Positions 43,803 through 56,799 of a stretch of DNA of 64,000 nucleotides are shown here, one piece after another; positions within the stretch are counted from its first letter, which is position 1; each line of letters starts with the position of its first letter. Under the pieces are notes generated by a model. It was not told the DNA's origin. It saw only the letters and a program-made list of their open reading frames with translations, and did not search any database. Both the position numbers and the translations under genes were made by a program. This DNA comes from Multifurca ochricompacta (Eukaryota > Basidiomycota > Agaricomycetes > Russulales > Russulaceae), in the NCBI GenBank assembly GCA_022496185.1, contig WTXG01000092.1, forward strand, positions 1-64,000. The letters are read 5' to 3'.

Positions 43803-46800
43803 CACTTCAAGCTCCCTTTTGATTACTCATCCCCAATCCTCTGTATACTTAGAATACAGTGTACACCCCTTTCATCCTGTCACTAAGAAGCCTTGACATG
43901 TGCACAACACACTGAATGCCCCTCACCAAGGCATTACACTGAAGCATGAATAATGTTGATTTCAAAAAAAAAAAAAGAAAAAAAGACACTCTAACAGATG
44001 TTCTCATTGTAGTTACATGGAGAAGTGATAATGCATTCACTTCAGGGTACATTAATAACAACCCTATTTTTTTATATTTTTGTAATGTATTTGTATGTCA
44101 TTCAAGGCTTGAGAAAAAGCTTGAGAAAAATAAACTTCAATTTGGCTCCTTTACACACATCACTCGAGATCCAGACTGTACAACCTGAAGGATTATTGTG
44201 AGTTTGTGGCAGAGAAGGCTATGCTCAAGAAAGAGGAGAGAAGGACTGCCATGTCTATGAGGGATATGGCAGGAGAGGACTGTATAGGTTCCTAGAAGAG
44301 TGAGAGAGAGAGACAAGGATGCAAGCAAGCTTTGTAGGCCATTTGCTACACTTGAAGACCTATGGCACACAAATGAAGGAGGTCAAAATAACGAAGAGGT
44401 CAAAAAATATGTCCTTATACACACCCAATGAGTGTAGAGAGTGCTCTAATCAATCAGTGAATAGGAAGGAGTAAGGGTAAGGATACGAGAGGCATAGGGA
44501 GATAAGAGCAGGCAAAGGAGAAGATAAAAGGCGAACAGACAAAAGCGAGAGATGTCTCGAAGATTGAGGCACAGGCTAGCAGCGACAAAGGCGATTAAGT
44601 TTTAGTGGCGGCAGGGGTCTAGGGACAGAGGGACGGAAGGAAGAGGGAGCGAGTGGCGTGGCGTAGAACCTTCTTATCGTTGCGGGCCGGACTGACCGGA
44701 GAGGGAAGGTTTCGGCCATCCTAATCCATTGCGTGAGCCCTTGATTCCGCTTGTTTCTAAATCCACCCAATGCTGCAAAACCCGTAATTATTGTCCTCTT
44801 GAGCCCAAGCCAATGTGTGCTATGTACGCATGCTATCCTGCTGGACCTCGACACAAAATGTGGAGCTTCTCATTTTCTAACTACCTTACTCCCTCTCGCC
44901 ACTTTTCCAACGGAACAGGCGTACCGATTACCCCTACTTCCTCCACGCGACACTATTTTTCATTATACGCAATCAACGCAGGGCCAAAGCAGTGTCATTT
45001 CAGGAGGTGTTGATAGGGTGTTCTGGAACTTGCCACGATGCAAAACGAATCTCAGACACAATAAAGAAAAAGGAGTTCCTCTTCTGCTAAATTACGCCTT
45101 GTATTAACGGAAGCACGTGCATGCACGATTCCAACAGCATCCCAGTCCAGGTTGATGCGCTCGTGATGGCGGCACCGGATTGGGTGTCTGAAGTGCCTGA
45201 GGCAAAGTCTGGGCTCCCTTGGTATCACATTCCAGAGACGCGATACCGATTTTAGGGTGTTTACGACGACAGGCTAAAAAGATCGAGGGCCAAAGCCCCT
45301 ATCCGAGGTTCTCTACTATAACCCAACCTAGCAGGTGACCCGTGTGTAGTCCTCGGCCTCAGCGCTCCGTGTTAATATGATTTAATTCTGACTGTAATCC
45401 GACCCCAAAAGGTGGTGGATGGATGATAGGGCGGCTGAGAACAAAACTGGAAAGCAAGTCCCCTATGACGTATATAGCAAGCAATAATTGGACACCTACT
45501 GTACGGACTCCTAGAGACACCTTGGTGTTCGACGAATATCTTCCTGAAGGATGTTTCATCGCTCTTACGCACAGCAACTACCCCTGTATCGGCCTTTAGA
45601 GGAGATAGTATTGTGTAGGATGGTACGGATATGATTGCAAACTTATTACTGTGTTGGATAACAGGGATTTTGAATGCAGGCACGTGATGGCAGATCTCGA
45701 CGCCCATTCGCGCTCCAGAAGCGGTTCTAGACGTTGTGAGTCACTGGGTTGGAGCTGGTAGGTCACTTGCGAGACCATGAAGAGAGAGCGGACTGTAGCT
45801 GAAGTTTAGGAATAGCTCGAAATTGCCGCCATCCCCCCAAGCTTCTGGCGAGACGACAAGATTGATATCGAAGCGGGACAGAGTCCTATATTTTCCCCAC
45901 AACCCCCGACTCGTGTTTGCCTCTCCCTTGAGCTTCCCTACTAAGGCGCCTGCTAATAAATGGTACCATATAGCCGAGCTCGTTATGCTTGACGTCTTGA
46001 ATACGCGGGTATCACAATACGGTAAGGCGCTTTTTTCCTAGCGTGGTGAAAGGCTGGCTTTCCCCCTCTCTACATGCATGTGAATTGTTTTCCCAAAAAA
46101 TTGCGTTTAACACGGTGGTTAATTGCAACGTTGTTTGCCAGACCGGATTGAGAATGCCCCTGTGTCCAGTTGTCACTGCCGAGATACGATTAATGTCGCT
46201 ATCTTGACCCTGGGCGAAGCTACTCGTCATCACGCGCTTCGTAGGCCGAAGCTGAACTGTAGAGATGACCTTAATTTTAGCCGAGCAAGTCGGCCTTTCC
46301 TGCTCTTGGACTGTATTTCCTTGGACAGCTGCCAGATGGATGTCTTTCTGAATTGCACTATCACCGTTAATGCACGTAATTATACTATCGGAACGCATCT
46401 TCATTTGGAAGAAGAGACTACTGAAGCCCCGTTTTCACCGCGCGTTTCAAACCATCGCACGTGCCACGTGGGTTGTGCCACCAGCCTACAGGACCATCTT
46501 CAAACCTGTACAAAAGGATCTATCAATATTTTGCTGATGAATATGGCGATACTAGTGTCCTAGTAACATTTTAAACACGCTTGAAAATGACTCCGTCGGT
46601 CACGAGCAATGATAGTCTGGTATTGTGCGTTTAGAGTGACCAGTAATAGACCTAGACCGACACCCACGTGATTCCTTTTCGTTGTCCGAGATGTTCGAAC
46701 TAAATTTTTTTTTGAAAGGAGGGATCAAGTACTGTATGAATCCATCTGATATTGATTTGATTTTTTTCTGTGAGCGGTTGCCCATAAGGGAAAGTGAAAG

Positions 46801-47460
46801 TAAATGTATTGACCTTATTTTCCAAGTTCAGAGAGACTCTCGCAACGAGGTTTACGAGTCTAGCGATCTATGGCTAGTCAGCCAGACCTGGCGTAGTAAG
46901 CTTGATGTCGGTTTATTTGTTATCTACAACCCTTGCGCCTTGTGCTATTAATGAAAGTAGGGTTTCGACGCCTTGTACGAGAGGAGTCATTCACCACTTC
47001 ACTTATATTGACTATGTCAAACACGGTTGTACTATTATGTCAGCAGCGGGAAGAATGCAAAATAAATACACACAAACACAGCCGACTTGACTGCTGTACG
47101 TAAGCGCCCAAAACACTGGCCCTGGTATCAGGATCCTATGTTCTCATCTTTTCATTCGGCCGCCGGAAAGCCGTGTCCTTTCGATCATCAAACACTACAG
47201 TCGCGGGCTTTCTGGGGAAGCTGTCAGCACGCCGCACAATCCATTGTGCTCTCTCGGCATGATCAGGGTTGTATGGCTGCAGTAGTACCGCTCCTACGCC
47301 TACGCAGATGGTGTACCCGGGCGATTGGCCCGCGTAGGGTCGCTGGGTCGTTTAAAAAGACGGGAGCGAGAGGAAGAGAATCAGACAGCCCAACCCAACT
47401 ATCCGTCTCAATCACTTTAGGTAGAAAGACGCCAATCCAAATCCGACTCTCTTCTACCCC
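43803..47460. other. 3.7 kb without a recognisable gene
   Basis: Only short, unrelated frames occur on both strands and none has a recognisable domain or a convincing splice pattern. A 13-A run at about 43966 and decayed repeat sequence mark the left part. From about 44.5 kb the sequence loses the repeat character of the preceding region. Confidence 0.5.
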
Positions 47461-48017
47461 ATGTCGCAATCTTACCCTCATTCCGACCCTTCTTTGGGAT
47501 CTTTAAATACATCCCAAACCGCTTCCGGCGTTAACATCCAAGCTGCTGCCACTGGGAGAACCCGTATGCGGGGCGTTCCGGGCCCAGTGATGAAGCGCGA
47601 AACTTATCAACGAGCGCGGCGGGGTATCCAGTCCATTTCGCCTCTGCGGGAGAGAACGAGACGTGGTCACAAGACACGCAGGATGAGTGGATTCCAGGTT
47701 TCGCGCAGATGGTGAGTAAACCGCTTATCTCCTTAAAAAACCAGGAGCAAACTAACGTTCGCTCCCATCCTGCAGGACCCTCAAACGCGGCGCGATGCTT
47801 TGAACCGTTATCTTCAGACGCCCAAAATCACTTACGAAAGTATCGTGCACGCCTTTTTGCAGCAGCAGCAGCAGCAACAGCAGGCGAAGAATATGATGGA
47901 GCCCAGAAGAAAGCTGCAGAGAAGGAAGCTTTGGAAAGGGAGATGCGCATGCGCGCGGAGCAGCAGCGCCATATCTCGCGACCGGATGGACAAGGTTTAC
48001 AACCGCGGCGGTTCTGA
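47461..48017 (+). CDS. Unidentified protein, probably two exons; frame unresolved
   Basis: The ATG at 47461 (MSQSYPHSDPSLGSLNTSQ) opens a frame up to a good donor (GTGAGT, 47712). The acceptor TGCAG ends at 47775, giving a 64-nt intron. Before the donor the frame that looks coding (SQDTQDEWIPGFAQM) differs from that of the ATG. After the intron it continues as DPQTRRDALNRYLQTPKITY into a CAG/CAA run (about 47862-47883). Beyond it, a shifted frame looks coding (EKEALEREMRMRAEQQRH, stop at 48017). Two frame changes suggest sequence errors, especially in the CAG run, or a missed intron. I do not recognise the family. A Gln-rich stretch followed by a charged helix is all that can be said. Confidence 0.45.
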
Positions 48018-48045
48018 TCACGAGAGAGAGAAGGCAGAGGCTTAA

Positions 48046-51000
48046 TGTCACTCCCGCCTGTGGACTGACTGCCAAGTAGCGTAATGACAACTCCGAACAT
48101 GTAGTAAGACGTATTGTATGCGAAAATTGTGTTCATTTTGAACGGTAATGATCTCCTGTGGGTTAAAGATGGCTCAAAAGTTGCTCTATCGGTATGAACC
48201 TCAATGGATCCTAGCCCTACGGCGTCGCTCGCGTGGCTATATAGCTGGAATATGTTGCAAACGAGACGGTGGCGCTGACAACCTTTCCAAGAATGACAAG
48301 GTTTGTTGTTCCTTCGGAACCATTTATTTGTCCCTTTGGCGCTTTATGCAACAATTAGGAGACTTTTACTTGGGTAGGATGACTTGGATTTGCTATTGAT
48401 TGAAGCCAAATTCGAATATATGATTCTGTCACATGAGAGAGATTCAACCCACATATTGTTAAATTAGGTCATGGCCATCGATAGGCACGAGTTGTCGAGC
48501 AAGTAAACGTAGGAGATTCTCCGATAATCTCATTTCGCATCTCAACAACTGTAGACAATATGGAGCAGAGAAATGATAGAAGCATTGACCCATTGACCCA
48601 AAATCATGGGACACATATGTTGACCCATTAGAGCGAGTCAGCCGAAGGCCAGGCCAATACAAGGACAATACTACCAACGACCTGACTCATGGCCTGAATT
48701 ATTGCGCGTCAATAAGACCGGGATGGGATACTCGGGTTCAAGTGGACGTGAGACTTTTACACGGAAGTGGGCTGGTGGATGTCGGAGTGTGGTTGCTATT
48801 CCTACAACACCAATGGGGACACTTGTAAGGGGTGGAGGAGACATCCATCCATACAATCGATCAGAAGCGACGCCCGTAAATAAACGTGATCAAAGGGAAC
48901 ACACGGATACGTGGGGAAATCGAGAACACACACTGACGACAGTCCTCTCAGGGTATCGAAGGTGAATGAATGTTGGTACCCCTACCCCTACAGTAGAGCT
49001 AGAGTTCCCCCCCTGATCGTCGTAAGGGACGAAGGCGGACGAAAGGGATCAAATTAAAATGCTCATGTCCATACAGTCACCTGCCTCATTTTATCGGCGA
49101 AACCCGAAATGGATCTTGGCTTGGCGGCTACGGCCATGGACAACACAATACAATCAGTAGAAATTTATTTACCACCGAATAAGAATATCGTATCAAGGTC
49201 ACCTCGTCCGTGTTCGTCGTCATTATAAGGCTCAATATGGATATGTGTTATATACGGAGATCACAGGGCCTGAAAGCCGCAGGGCGGACGGTACAGATCA
49301 GTTTGGTCCATCGGCGGCATGTCAAGCCAAGCTCACTTAATTCTCAACTGCGAGACATACACCCATACAGACCGATAATCAGTGGCGGGTGGCGAGAGGC
49401 AATGCAAGTCCTCCTAAAGTGTTAGTCTAATACCACCCACCAGAAAGATAGTCTCCAGCTGTAAGTATGGAAGAAGAAGTGGATGAATCAATGACGTCTA
49501 TTATTAAATTAAATATAAGCCCAACCCGAATATTTTTTTGGCATCTGGGATCTTGGGGCGAACCGGCCGCCATTGTCGTGGACCCGCACATTTTTCACTT
49601 TTCACGCATCGTAACACTTTAGCTTTCCGGCACTACCATACACCCATGCAGATATTGATATTATTATTATTATCTGAAAATCCGGACTCATGTGGGTTCC
49701 CTTCTTCAGGTGTAATAGCGCACACAGCAATTGTTATCTTTTTTTTTCCCCAAAATCCGTAAGCGCCTCCCCGCTGCGCTCGTGTACCGCGCGGTGTGCA
49801 CACGGCGACGCCACCCCTCACCGAGAAAAAATAAACAAGGGCTCAACGCGGGGCTGAGCACGTCAAACGACATGGCTGAGGGGCTCCCCCCGTCCTAACT
49901 ACATCCTTGAACCGGGGGAAGAGGGGGAGGGGGGCATCCTGCGCCACGCATGCCGCGCGCCCACACATACAATACGTTCCAATTTTGACCACGACTTTTC
50001 CGTGCGATAGCTGACCCTTCCCGCGCCGGAAATAATGTCCATTATCGTCCTTCCACCGCCCATACTACTACGCGCGTCAGGTGGCGCCTCGCGCAAGAAC
50101 GTATCCCTATCGTCGAGCGCGCACAGCGCCCGATGCGTAACAGAAGCGTAAAACGTTCCATGATGAAACTCATGCCCAGTAATTCAATCGCACCTGCGTC
50201 CATGGTACGAAGGCCATGCCCCTGTGCTAAGGGAATGGTTCACAAGGCGCCCATACCCTGAGGGCGGTGGCGCGACTTGGCCTTGCCCCATTGTGTTTAC
50301 CGTGGATGGAGTGAAGAGAGACCAATGTACTCGACGCGCGCATCCAACGCGGTGGGGTAGAGATGTTCCGTACGAGTAGTGTCATAGCCCCCTAGATCAC
50401 CGGCGCGCCTTTGAATTCAATCCTCATGTTAAAGATACCATTATACTTCGATGATGCTGCCTTAAAAGTGCGCCTTGGGTGTCACGACGTATAGCTTTCT
50501 ACGGCCGGAAATCGTACCTCACAATTCTCGCAGTCACAACCGAACCCGCGACGGATGTCCATGATGGAGGAAACTTGCTCCGATGATAACGGTGCGTTGA
50601 GATCGAGCTACCACATGGTGGACAATCCGAAGCACAGAGTTGGGATATCATCCATGAATTTGATGATGAAGTTGGTGTCAGGTGTCGGAAGTTAAACGGA
50701 AAGTTGTTGTTTGGAACTCAAAGCATATGTAGAGGCCTTCCGGAAGGTGTCAAATTGCTGATCTGAAGCAGTTTGGTAGTAGTGGACATGAATCATATAT
50801 ACGCGGAATTAGGGAGGATTGGACCGGGCGGGGGAGGCTGTTGCAAGGTGGAGGAATTAACCACCATAAGCTTTCCGCCTTCTAATAATCCCCCATGATG
50901 TGTGTGAATCAGAATAGTTCGTCTGCATGGGTTCGGAAGGCACAAACCAACGAACTTTAAGGATCGTCCATACATGATGTTCGCATCTGTTTCGACTTTT

Positions 51001-51173
51001 TGGAGAAAGAGAGAGAGAGAAAGAGAGAGAGAGGACCACCAAACAGCACATACCCCATCCATACCATCGGGAATATCCGTGTCGCCGCCTAAATTTGTGT
51101 CTCCTCCCGACTACCGTTACCCGTTTACGGAGGGTCACTCAAGCTCGACAAATTCCGATTCTCCCGTGCTACC
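48046..51173. other. 3.1 kb without a convincing gene
   Basis: I see only short frames without recognisable domains. A GA-rich simple repeat (AGAGAGAGAG) lies at about 51005-51035, and 49.9-50.5 kb is GC-rich. The last part presumably holds the promoter of the QCR6 gene at 51174. Confidence 0.5.
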
Positions 51174-51843
51174 ATGACTGTCTCTTCCTTCTTCTCGTCT
51201 CTTTTCGGAACAATTCACGCAGAAGCTCCTGAGGAACCCACGGTCGCGGTGACCGAGCCCCAAGAAGAGGCAACTGCTGGCGCAGAGGAAGAGGAGCAAG
51301 AGGTCGAAGACGTACGTTGACCCGTTGTTGTTTCCTCCCCTCCATCACTTGTTCGTGGGGTTGGGTTGCTGACCTGAGAATTTCGTGCGCGTAGATTCAT
51401 CCCAAGTTACGTGAAGAGGCGCAAGGCTCATCTAAATGTAAGGCTGCCACGCAACACTTCGTCCATTGTCAGGAAAAGGTTCAGTCTGGCAAGGGTTTCA
51501 AGCATGAGGATTGTGTAGAAGAGATGTGAGTTGTCGCTCTCTTGCTCTATTGACAACGAGTTGTCACTGACGACCGTGGGGTCAGGTGTACGTGTTTTTC
51601 TCATTGTGTGATGGTCACTTAATCTCCGCGCCTGATTCGATTACACTTCGCTTTGCGACGTCCACGCCCTTCAGTCCAGTACGTCTTTCATCCTGGTTGT
51701 ACTTGCATAGTTCTCTCACTATTTATCCCAAGCATGATGCACTGCACAGACGTAGGTGTGCTGTCATCCTGTTTTGTCCTTGTGCTGACCTTTCCCCTAC
51801 CTAGAATGAGGTCGCTCCGAAGCTCTTTGCCAATTTACGTTGA
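51174..51843 (+). CDS. QCR6: Cytochrome bc1 complex hinge protein, subunit 6 (4 exons)
   Basis: Exons: 51174-51311, 51395-51525, 51733-51751 (19-nt microexon) and 51805-51843, giving 108 residues. The protein has a short N-terminal part (MTVSSFFSSLFG) and an acidic stretch (AEEEEQEVED), as is usual for the hinge protein. The conserved core is KCKAATQHFVHCQEKVQSGK, then EDCVEE, MMHC and APKLFANLR. The paired cysteines form the hinge disulfides in the family. It acts at the intermembrane-space side of complex III next to cytochrome c1. The MMHC exon is spliced with correct phase. Compared with relatives as I recall them, about two residues are missing between EDCVEE and MMHC. A further tiny exon or another acceptor is therefore possible. 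Confidence 0.8.
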
Positions 51844-52258
51844 GCGTTGTGATCATGATCATCCCAACCTTCCCTTGCAAGGTCTAGGGTGCGCAACTAC
51901 TCTTACCTTGGGGTATTTGATCCGTTTGTTGATTCCCATCCTAGTGGTTTAACCTTGTCTTGTCTTGCTTGACGATGGTGGCACCAAGTTGATAAAAAAG
52001 ACGCGATAGCTAGTTTATAATTAGACTTTCATTCTTCTTCCATTCCCTCACCGTTCACATGGTTTCCTTGGGTTCTTTGTCCCATGGTTCTTGAGTTCTG
52101 AGACGACGACAATTGTTTGTGTTTGAATGTGAAGAAATACCACGTGCGTCGCTCTAATAAGGTTTAGCATGGGAATGAGGGAGACGAGAGCATGAAGGCT
52201 CTAGTACCATTAGACTACCCTCCTTTACTTTTCATTTCAACCTTCATCTACATCTACA
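51844..52258. other. Intergenic region between QCR6 and acid phosphatase
   Basis: About 415 bp with no gene. It must contain the QCR6 terminator and the phosphatase promoter; no clear TATA box or other site stands out. Confidence 0.5.
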
Positions 52259-54336
52259 ATGCAACTTATTTTCCAAAATCTTGCATTTGCCTTGCCTTTG
52301 GCTTCAAGCGTTGTTACTGCACAAAACCCGGGACTGGGACTCTCATCCGCCTCTGGCGTCTACAACTCTTCGGAAACTCCATCGATGCTTCCATGGAACA
52401 CCTACAACTTTTGCAATGCACCACATATTAATGCCTTACATTATGCACCCCCGCCTCTGGCCGTCTCTGCCGCGGGCCAACTCGTCCATGTTTCTGTCGT
52501 CATGAGGCACCACAAGGTCCGTCACGTCATCGTCTGTACCCCCTTCTTCCAAAAAAAAAAAAGAACCAAAAAAAACCCACATCAAGTCACATACACGGGT
52601 ATTCCCAACTGTCGCGTGTAACAACAGCGGACACCAGACAACCTCGCGCCCTCTGAACGCGCCCTCAACCCCCCCATGGGATGGGACTGCTCCAAGGCGG
52701 TACAACTCACTTACGATCTCGGCGGTGTAGCAATCGCACATGACGCCACGACGCCCGCGCAGCATCCATTCGCTCGCACTATATGGTCCGGGACGTGTGA
52801 TGCGGGACAGCTCACATCAGGTGGGCTCATCGATGCCGCGCAACACGGAAAGGTGTGTTCTCCAAGCCTTCCTTCCTTCCTTCCTTCCCATAACACATAC
52901 ACACGGCCCTTTTTTGCTCTGCTCTCCATTCTATTTTTCTCTGTTTCACCCCACCCGTCTAAAATTAAAAATTAAAAAAACGTTGACGTGCATCTCCGCG
53001 CGCACGTGTTGTTGTGCATGGATGAACCAACAGGACCTTTGGGAACTCTACCACGACCATCTAGGATTTCTTAGCGTCGTGAGCCCCGAAGAGATATGGG
53101 TCCGTACATCAACGGAAGATCGTACCATGCAGGTCGCCGGAGCCATGCTAGCCGCCATGGATCCACTCCGCGCAGCTAGGGGCCAGCCCTGGGCCGTGCA
53201 CACCCAACCCTCGTCCGTACGTGTCTTGTCTTTTGTCTTTTCTTTTTGTTTGCACCCCCCCCCCCCTCCCCTCCCCGCCTGCTCGTCCGTGAGGCGCAAT
53301 CCCCCCCCTTCCTGCTCCCGGATCCTAGGGCTCACGCATGCAGAAAGATCGACTCGCTCGTCCCGGCGTACCCGTGTCCGGCTGCAAATTCCATACGAGA
53401 CGCGTTCCAAGCCGTACCGGCGTGGACTGACCACTTAAGCAGTAATGTGTCGCTCAAAGCCCGTTTGGATGACGCCTTTGGCACCGCCGATATCGGCTCC
53501 TGGGCGAGCTGGTGTAAGCCCTTTCTCTCTTTTTTTTTTTTTTTTCATGTCTTTCCCTTTGTTGTGCGAGGAGGGTGCTTAATATGATGCGCAGACGATC
53601 ATTTTTTCGACGCGCTGACTGCTCGCACTTGTAACGGTCATCCACTCCCCTGTAACGATTTCGCTGGTACGAAGTGCGTGTCCGAGGCAGACGCAGCAGC
53701 CGTATTTGCGATAGGCGACTTTGAGTACGAGTACGTCCCTTCAAGTAGTTACCTCAAAACTCTCAAACCTTCATCAAACTTTCTCAACCCCCTTCTCTCC
53801 CTTCTCCCTCCACCAATCTCATAGTTACATCTGGCACGCAGCCGAGAACGCATCGACGTACAACTCACTAACATTCGGTATGGATCGTCCCCACCAACAA
53901 TACCTGTCCCTCGCTCCTCCCCAATATTGCACAACAATATTGTGTACCTACTTATATTGATACACAGGCGCGTTCTTCGCCGAACTCGCCGACGCACTCG
54001 CGGTACCTGAGTTCTCACACCGCCTCGCGCTCTACGTCGGGCATGATGGTTCGCTCGTACGTCTTTTGGCAGGACTCGGTGTCGTCCCGCTGCGATGGCC
54101 TTCTTTCGGCGCTGAAGTCGTCTTTGAAGTACGTACCCCCTCTCCCCCATTTATTTTTCTCTTCGACTCGCTCTCATACCCCCTAGGTGTGGGAAGTTGT
54201 TGGCACCCGCTTCGTTAGGGTTTTCCACGAGGGAACAGTGATCAAAGGGATGGAATGGATACCCCTGGAAGAGTTTGTCGGAACGTTAAGGTTGCTGGTG
54301 CCAGATCAACTCTTTGAGCGGTGTATGGGCGATTAA
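52259..54336 (+). CDS. Secreted histidine acid phosphatase family protein (8 exons)
   Basis: Exons: 52259-52516, 52628-52852, 53034-53216, 53348-53513, 53595-53730, 53825-53877, 53968-54128 and 54187-54336. All introns are GT-AG, and the phases join to 443 residues. A signal peptide is likely (MQLIFQNLAFALPLASSVVTAQ). The histidine-phosphatase motif is RHHKRTP (residues 83-89, spanning intron 1), where classical members have RHGxRxP. WVRTSTEDRTMQ matches the second conserved Arg block and YVGHDGSLV gives the C-terminal HD pair (366-367). The fold hydrolyses phosphate monoesters by a phosphohistidine intermediate; RHHKRTP is typical of the lysophosphatidic-acid/ACP6-like branch as I remember it. 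Substrate is not predictable. Cysteine pairs (CNGHPLPC) fit a secreted protein. Confidence 0.85.
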
Positions 54337-54491
54337 GGTATTAAAGTTGGAGTAATCAGACCAACATAACAGCGCACAGTCCGTCGTTCGACATTTTTTA
54401 AAAACTTCGATTACGCTTTTTGGAGAGCACAAAGCATGGGAAGGCAAAAGAATGGACGGCGGCTCTTTTCACACAACACCACCTTGGAGGA

Positions 54492-55571
54492 TTAAGCGAC
54501 CTCTGTGAAGCGAGCCTCGGCCTCCTCAAAGTTGATGACATTCCAAATCGAGGTGAGGTACTGAATGACGACATGAACGAATGGGTCAGTTTCTATGCCA
54601 AACAAGGTCGAACAGACGAGGGGGACATACATCAGCCTTGACGTTTTTGTACTGGCACAAGAAAAGAAATGGGTTAATAAAGAAGAAGAGAACACGTATT
54701 TGAAGGAGACGGTAGCATACTTGAAGGTAAAAAGCCTTGCAACGAAAAAGTTAAAAATAGTCAGTGACCCATAAAAAGGCTAGAGAAAATGTTGCATACA
54801 TGCTCCCAAATGTCGACACCGATGATAGGTTCATGCGCTTTAAAAAGCTCAGTCAGCAACGGAAGGAATAATAAGGTTAAGAAAGAATTAGAAGGCCGAA
54901 CGCACTCAGGAGAGGATCCTGATTCGAGGTCGTGACAATCTCGAGCTTCTTTGTCTTGGAGTTGTATCCGAGCCAGCCCCAACCACTACCCTGAATACCA
55001 GCGGTAGTCGGTTGAATTGCTTCTTGAAAGCATCCACGGAACCAAAGTCCGCTCTAGTGCGGCCTTGAACTTGCCATCCTTGAGCTTGCCACCACCTTCC
55101 TTGACTGGAGCGAGATTCTTCCAGAAGAGAGAGTGGTTAATGTGACCTACCGTGATAACGGAGAAAGGGGAAGGAGGGGAAGGAAGAGGTGTGTTAACGC
55201 GTTTCTGGGGTTGGAAAATGGGCAAGAAGATGGAAATCTTCACCTCCGCCGTTGAACTTGAGAGCGGCCTGGAGAGCAATCCTGTCGCGGGTGGATGGCG
55301 CCTTGACATAGGACTCTTCGGCGGCGTTGAGTCCGTTGACGTAGGCTTGGTGGTGCTTCGAGTGATGAAGCTCCATGATTTCGGCCGATATATGCGGCTC
55401 TAGTGCCTAGGGGTGGAGTTGAGAGACATGGTCAATAGTATTTTTTTATTATATATTTACATCATACGAATAGGGTAGGTCGGGAAGGGTGTGAAGCGTT
55501 GCAGCACGCAAAGCTAGAGAGCGGGCCAAGGTAGGACGAAAGATTGAACGAGTAAGAGTGAGAGACAACAT
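54492..55571 (-). CDS. SOD2: Mitochondrial manganese superoxide dismutase (7 exons; two apparent 1-nt deletions)
   Basis: Minus-strand exons: 55571-55461, 55406-55244, 55146-54906, 54837-54800, 54735-54721 (15 nt), 54651-54631 (21 nt) and 54560-54492. The N-terminus ([18 protein letters not shown]) is a typical mitochondrial presequence. The mature enzyme starts near [11 protein letters not shown]. Metal-binding blocks are present: [24 protein letters not shown] and [22 protein letters not shown] and [16 protein letters not shown] are also conserved. It converts superoxide to H2O2 in the matrix. In exon 3 the frame is lost twice by single missing bases (GCGGACTTTGG near 55054 and TTCAACCGACT near 55017). 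Both sit at short G or C runs, so sequencing error is more likely than decay; all other exons are perfect. Confidence 0.88.
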
Positions 55572-55834
55572 GGTCGTTAATAAAATGGAAGTGAAGTGAA
55601 GTGAGTGTGTAGTCAAGTGTTCACGTGTTCGCTACGACTCGTGGTCTCGTGACTTTGCCCTTTGATTACATAATGCACAATGGATTGTCTACTTCGCCTT
55701 TGTCTTTGTCTTTGCCATTGCCATCACAAGGTTGTACATCTAATGCCCTCCCACTCCAAATATCAAAGGAACCAGCTTCCATGTTCCAGAGAACGTTTTC
55801 GCCTGTTTTCCAAGTTGACTAGCATCACTTTTGC

Positions 55835-56697
55835 TCAACCGTGGCCAGCGTGAGGTCTCTGAGCGATCGTGGTGCGAGAGTAAAAACCTACAGAAATCGT
55901 GTCATCAGGATTGTTCGGGTATAGTTGGCGCCTGAAAGAAACACCCACGGGAGCAAAAAGTGTTCGTCGCACATCTTCCTCACCCACATCATGTGTTCTA
56001 ATACATGTGATTAGAGATGTGCCATCCTGTTCGGTATCACTTCAGATGAAAAAAGACTTACTCCTCTCTTCCCGCCTCATCCGGTCTTCGGAGACCAATT
56101 CCATCAACTTCTGCGGCTTCAACGCGTTTACCTATTCCACCCCTCAATCATCACGCGCTCTCGCAAGGACAACGCCAAGGTGTGCGCTTACCAGTCTTTG
56201 CATCCTTTTTACTAGTTCACCCCCGAACGACATGGCCACCACAATCTGGTGTCCATCGTAATTTTGCCGTTTCTAAGTGTCAGCAAATTAGAAAATTTAC
56301 TCGCGTGAGGGGCAGCTGTCAGCCAGTCTTGTGGCAAATTTACCTCTGCGTAGGACATGGCGAGCTCCCCGAGCTGACGCACTCTATCGATCAACTTGCG
56401 AGGGCTTGGGACACACGCAGGGCACAGAGCGTTCTTGAGTGTCAGTCCTTCTGTCAACGGAATGCGGAGCAGCCTCTCTTCCGCTATACACGTGCAGGAA
56501 TCACCCATGACCAGTCAGCGATCTCCTAACGCTTCAATCACATCAAAGAGAAAATATTATGGTTTACCTAGGAGAACCCACTCGGTAACTTCGCAAATCC
56601 CAATGACGTAGTCTAAAAACGCGATGATACGCTTGTCGCGCGCGTGCACGTACCGCGCGAGCCAGTACACCCGGTTCAAGGCCCGTAAGATAGTATT
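55835..56697 (-). CDS. Unidentified multi-exon gene (partial model)
   Basis: Several minus-strand stretches look coding. Exon 56697-56568 lies between CAG and GTAAAC and reads LRALNRVYWLARYVHARDK then LDYVIGICEVTEW. A segment at about 56450-56340 reads LTLKNALCPACVPSPRKLID. A segment at about 56130-56062 (before GTAAGT) reads NALKPQKLMELVSEDRMRRE. The last stretch, 55997-55835, reads EEDVRRTLFAPVGVSFRRQ then LYPNNPDDTIS, with a stop at 55835. I could not join all phases, and the start is not found. The family is not recognised. The first exon could contain a membrane segment. The gene is convergent with nothing obvious and lies 0.26 kb upstream of SOD2. Confidence 0.35.
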
Positions 56698-56799
56698 CTG
56701 GTGTACGCGCGACCGTCGTCAGTATTCAGGTCACTTTGGATGGTGAATGACGAGGCGCACATGCATGAGAGATAACGTGTATGTAAATGCTGCACGGCT

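Noticed and set aside
43966..43990. Poly-A run as the tail of a LINE or SINE
   Set aside because: No RT, no Pol III boxes and no flanking duplication upstream.
46123..46563. Single 146-codon plus-strand frame
   Set aside because: No recognisable motif and no neighbour support; composition does not look coding.
52861..52880. TTCC repeat as a satellite or regulatory array
   Set aside because: It is a short simple repeat inside intron 2 of the phosphatase gene.
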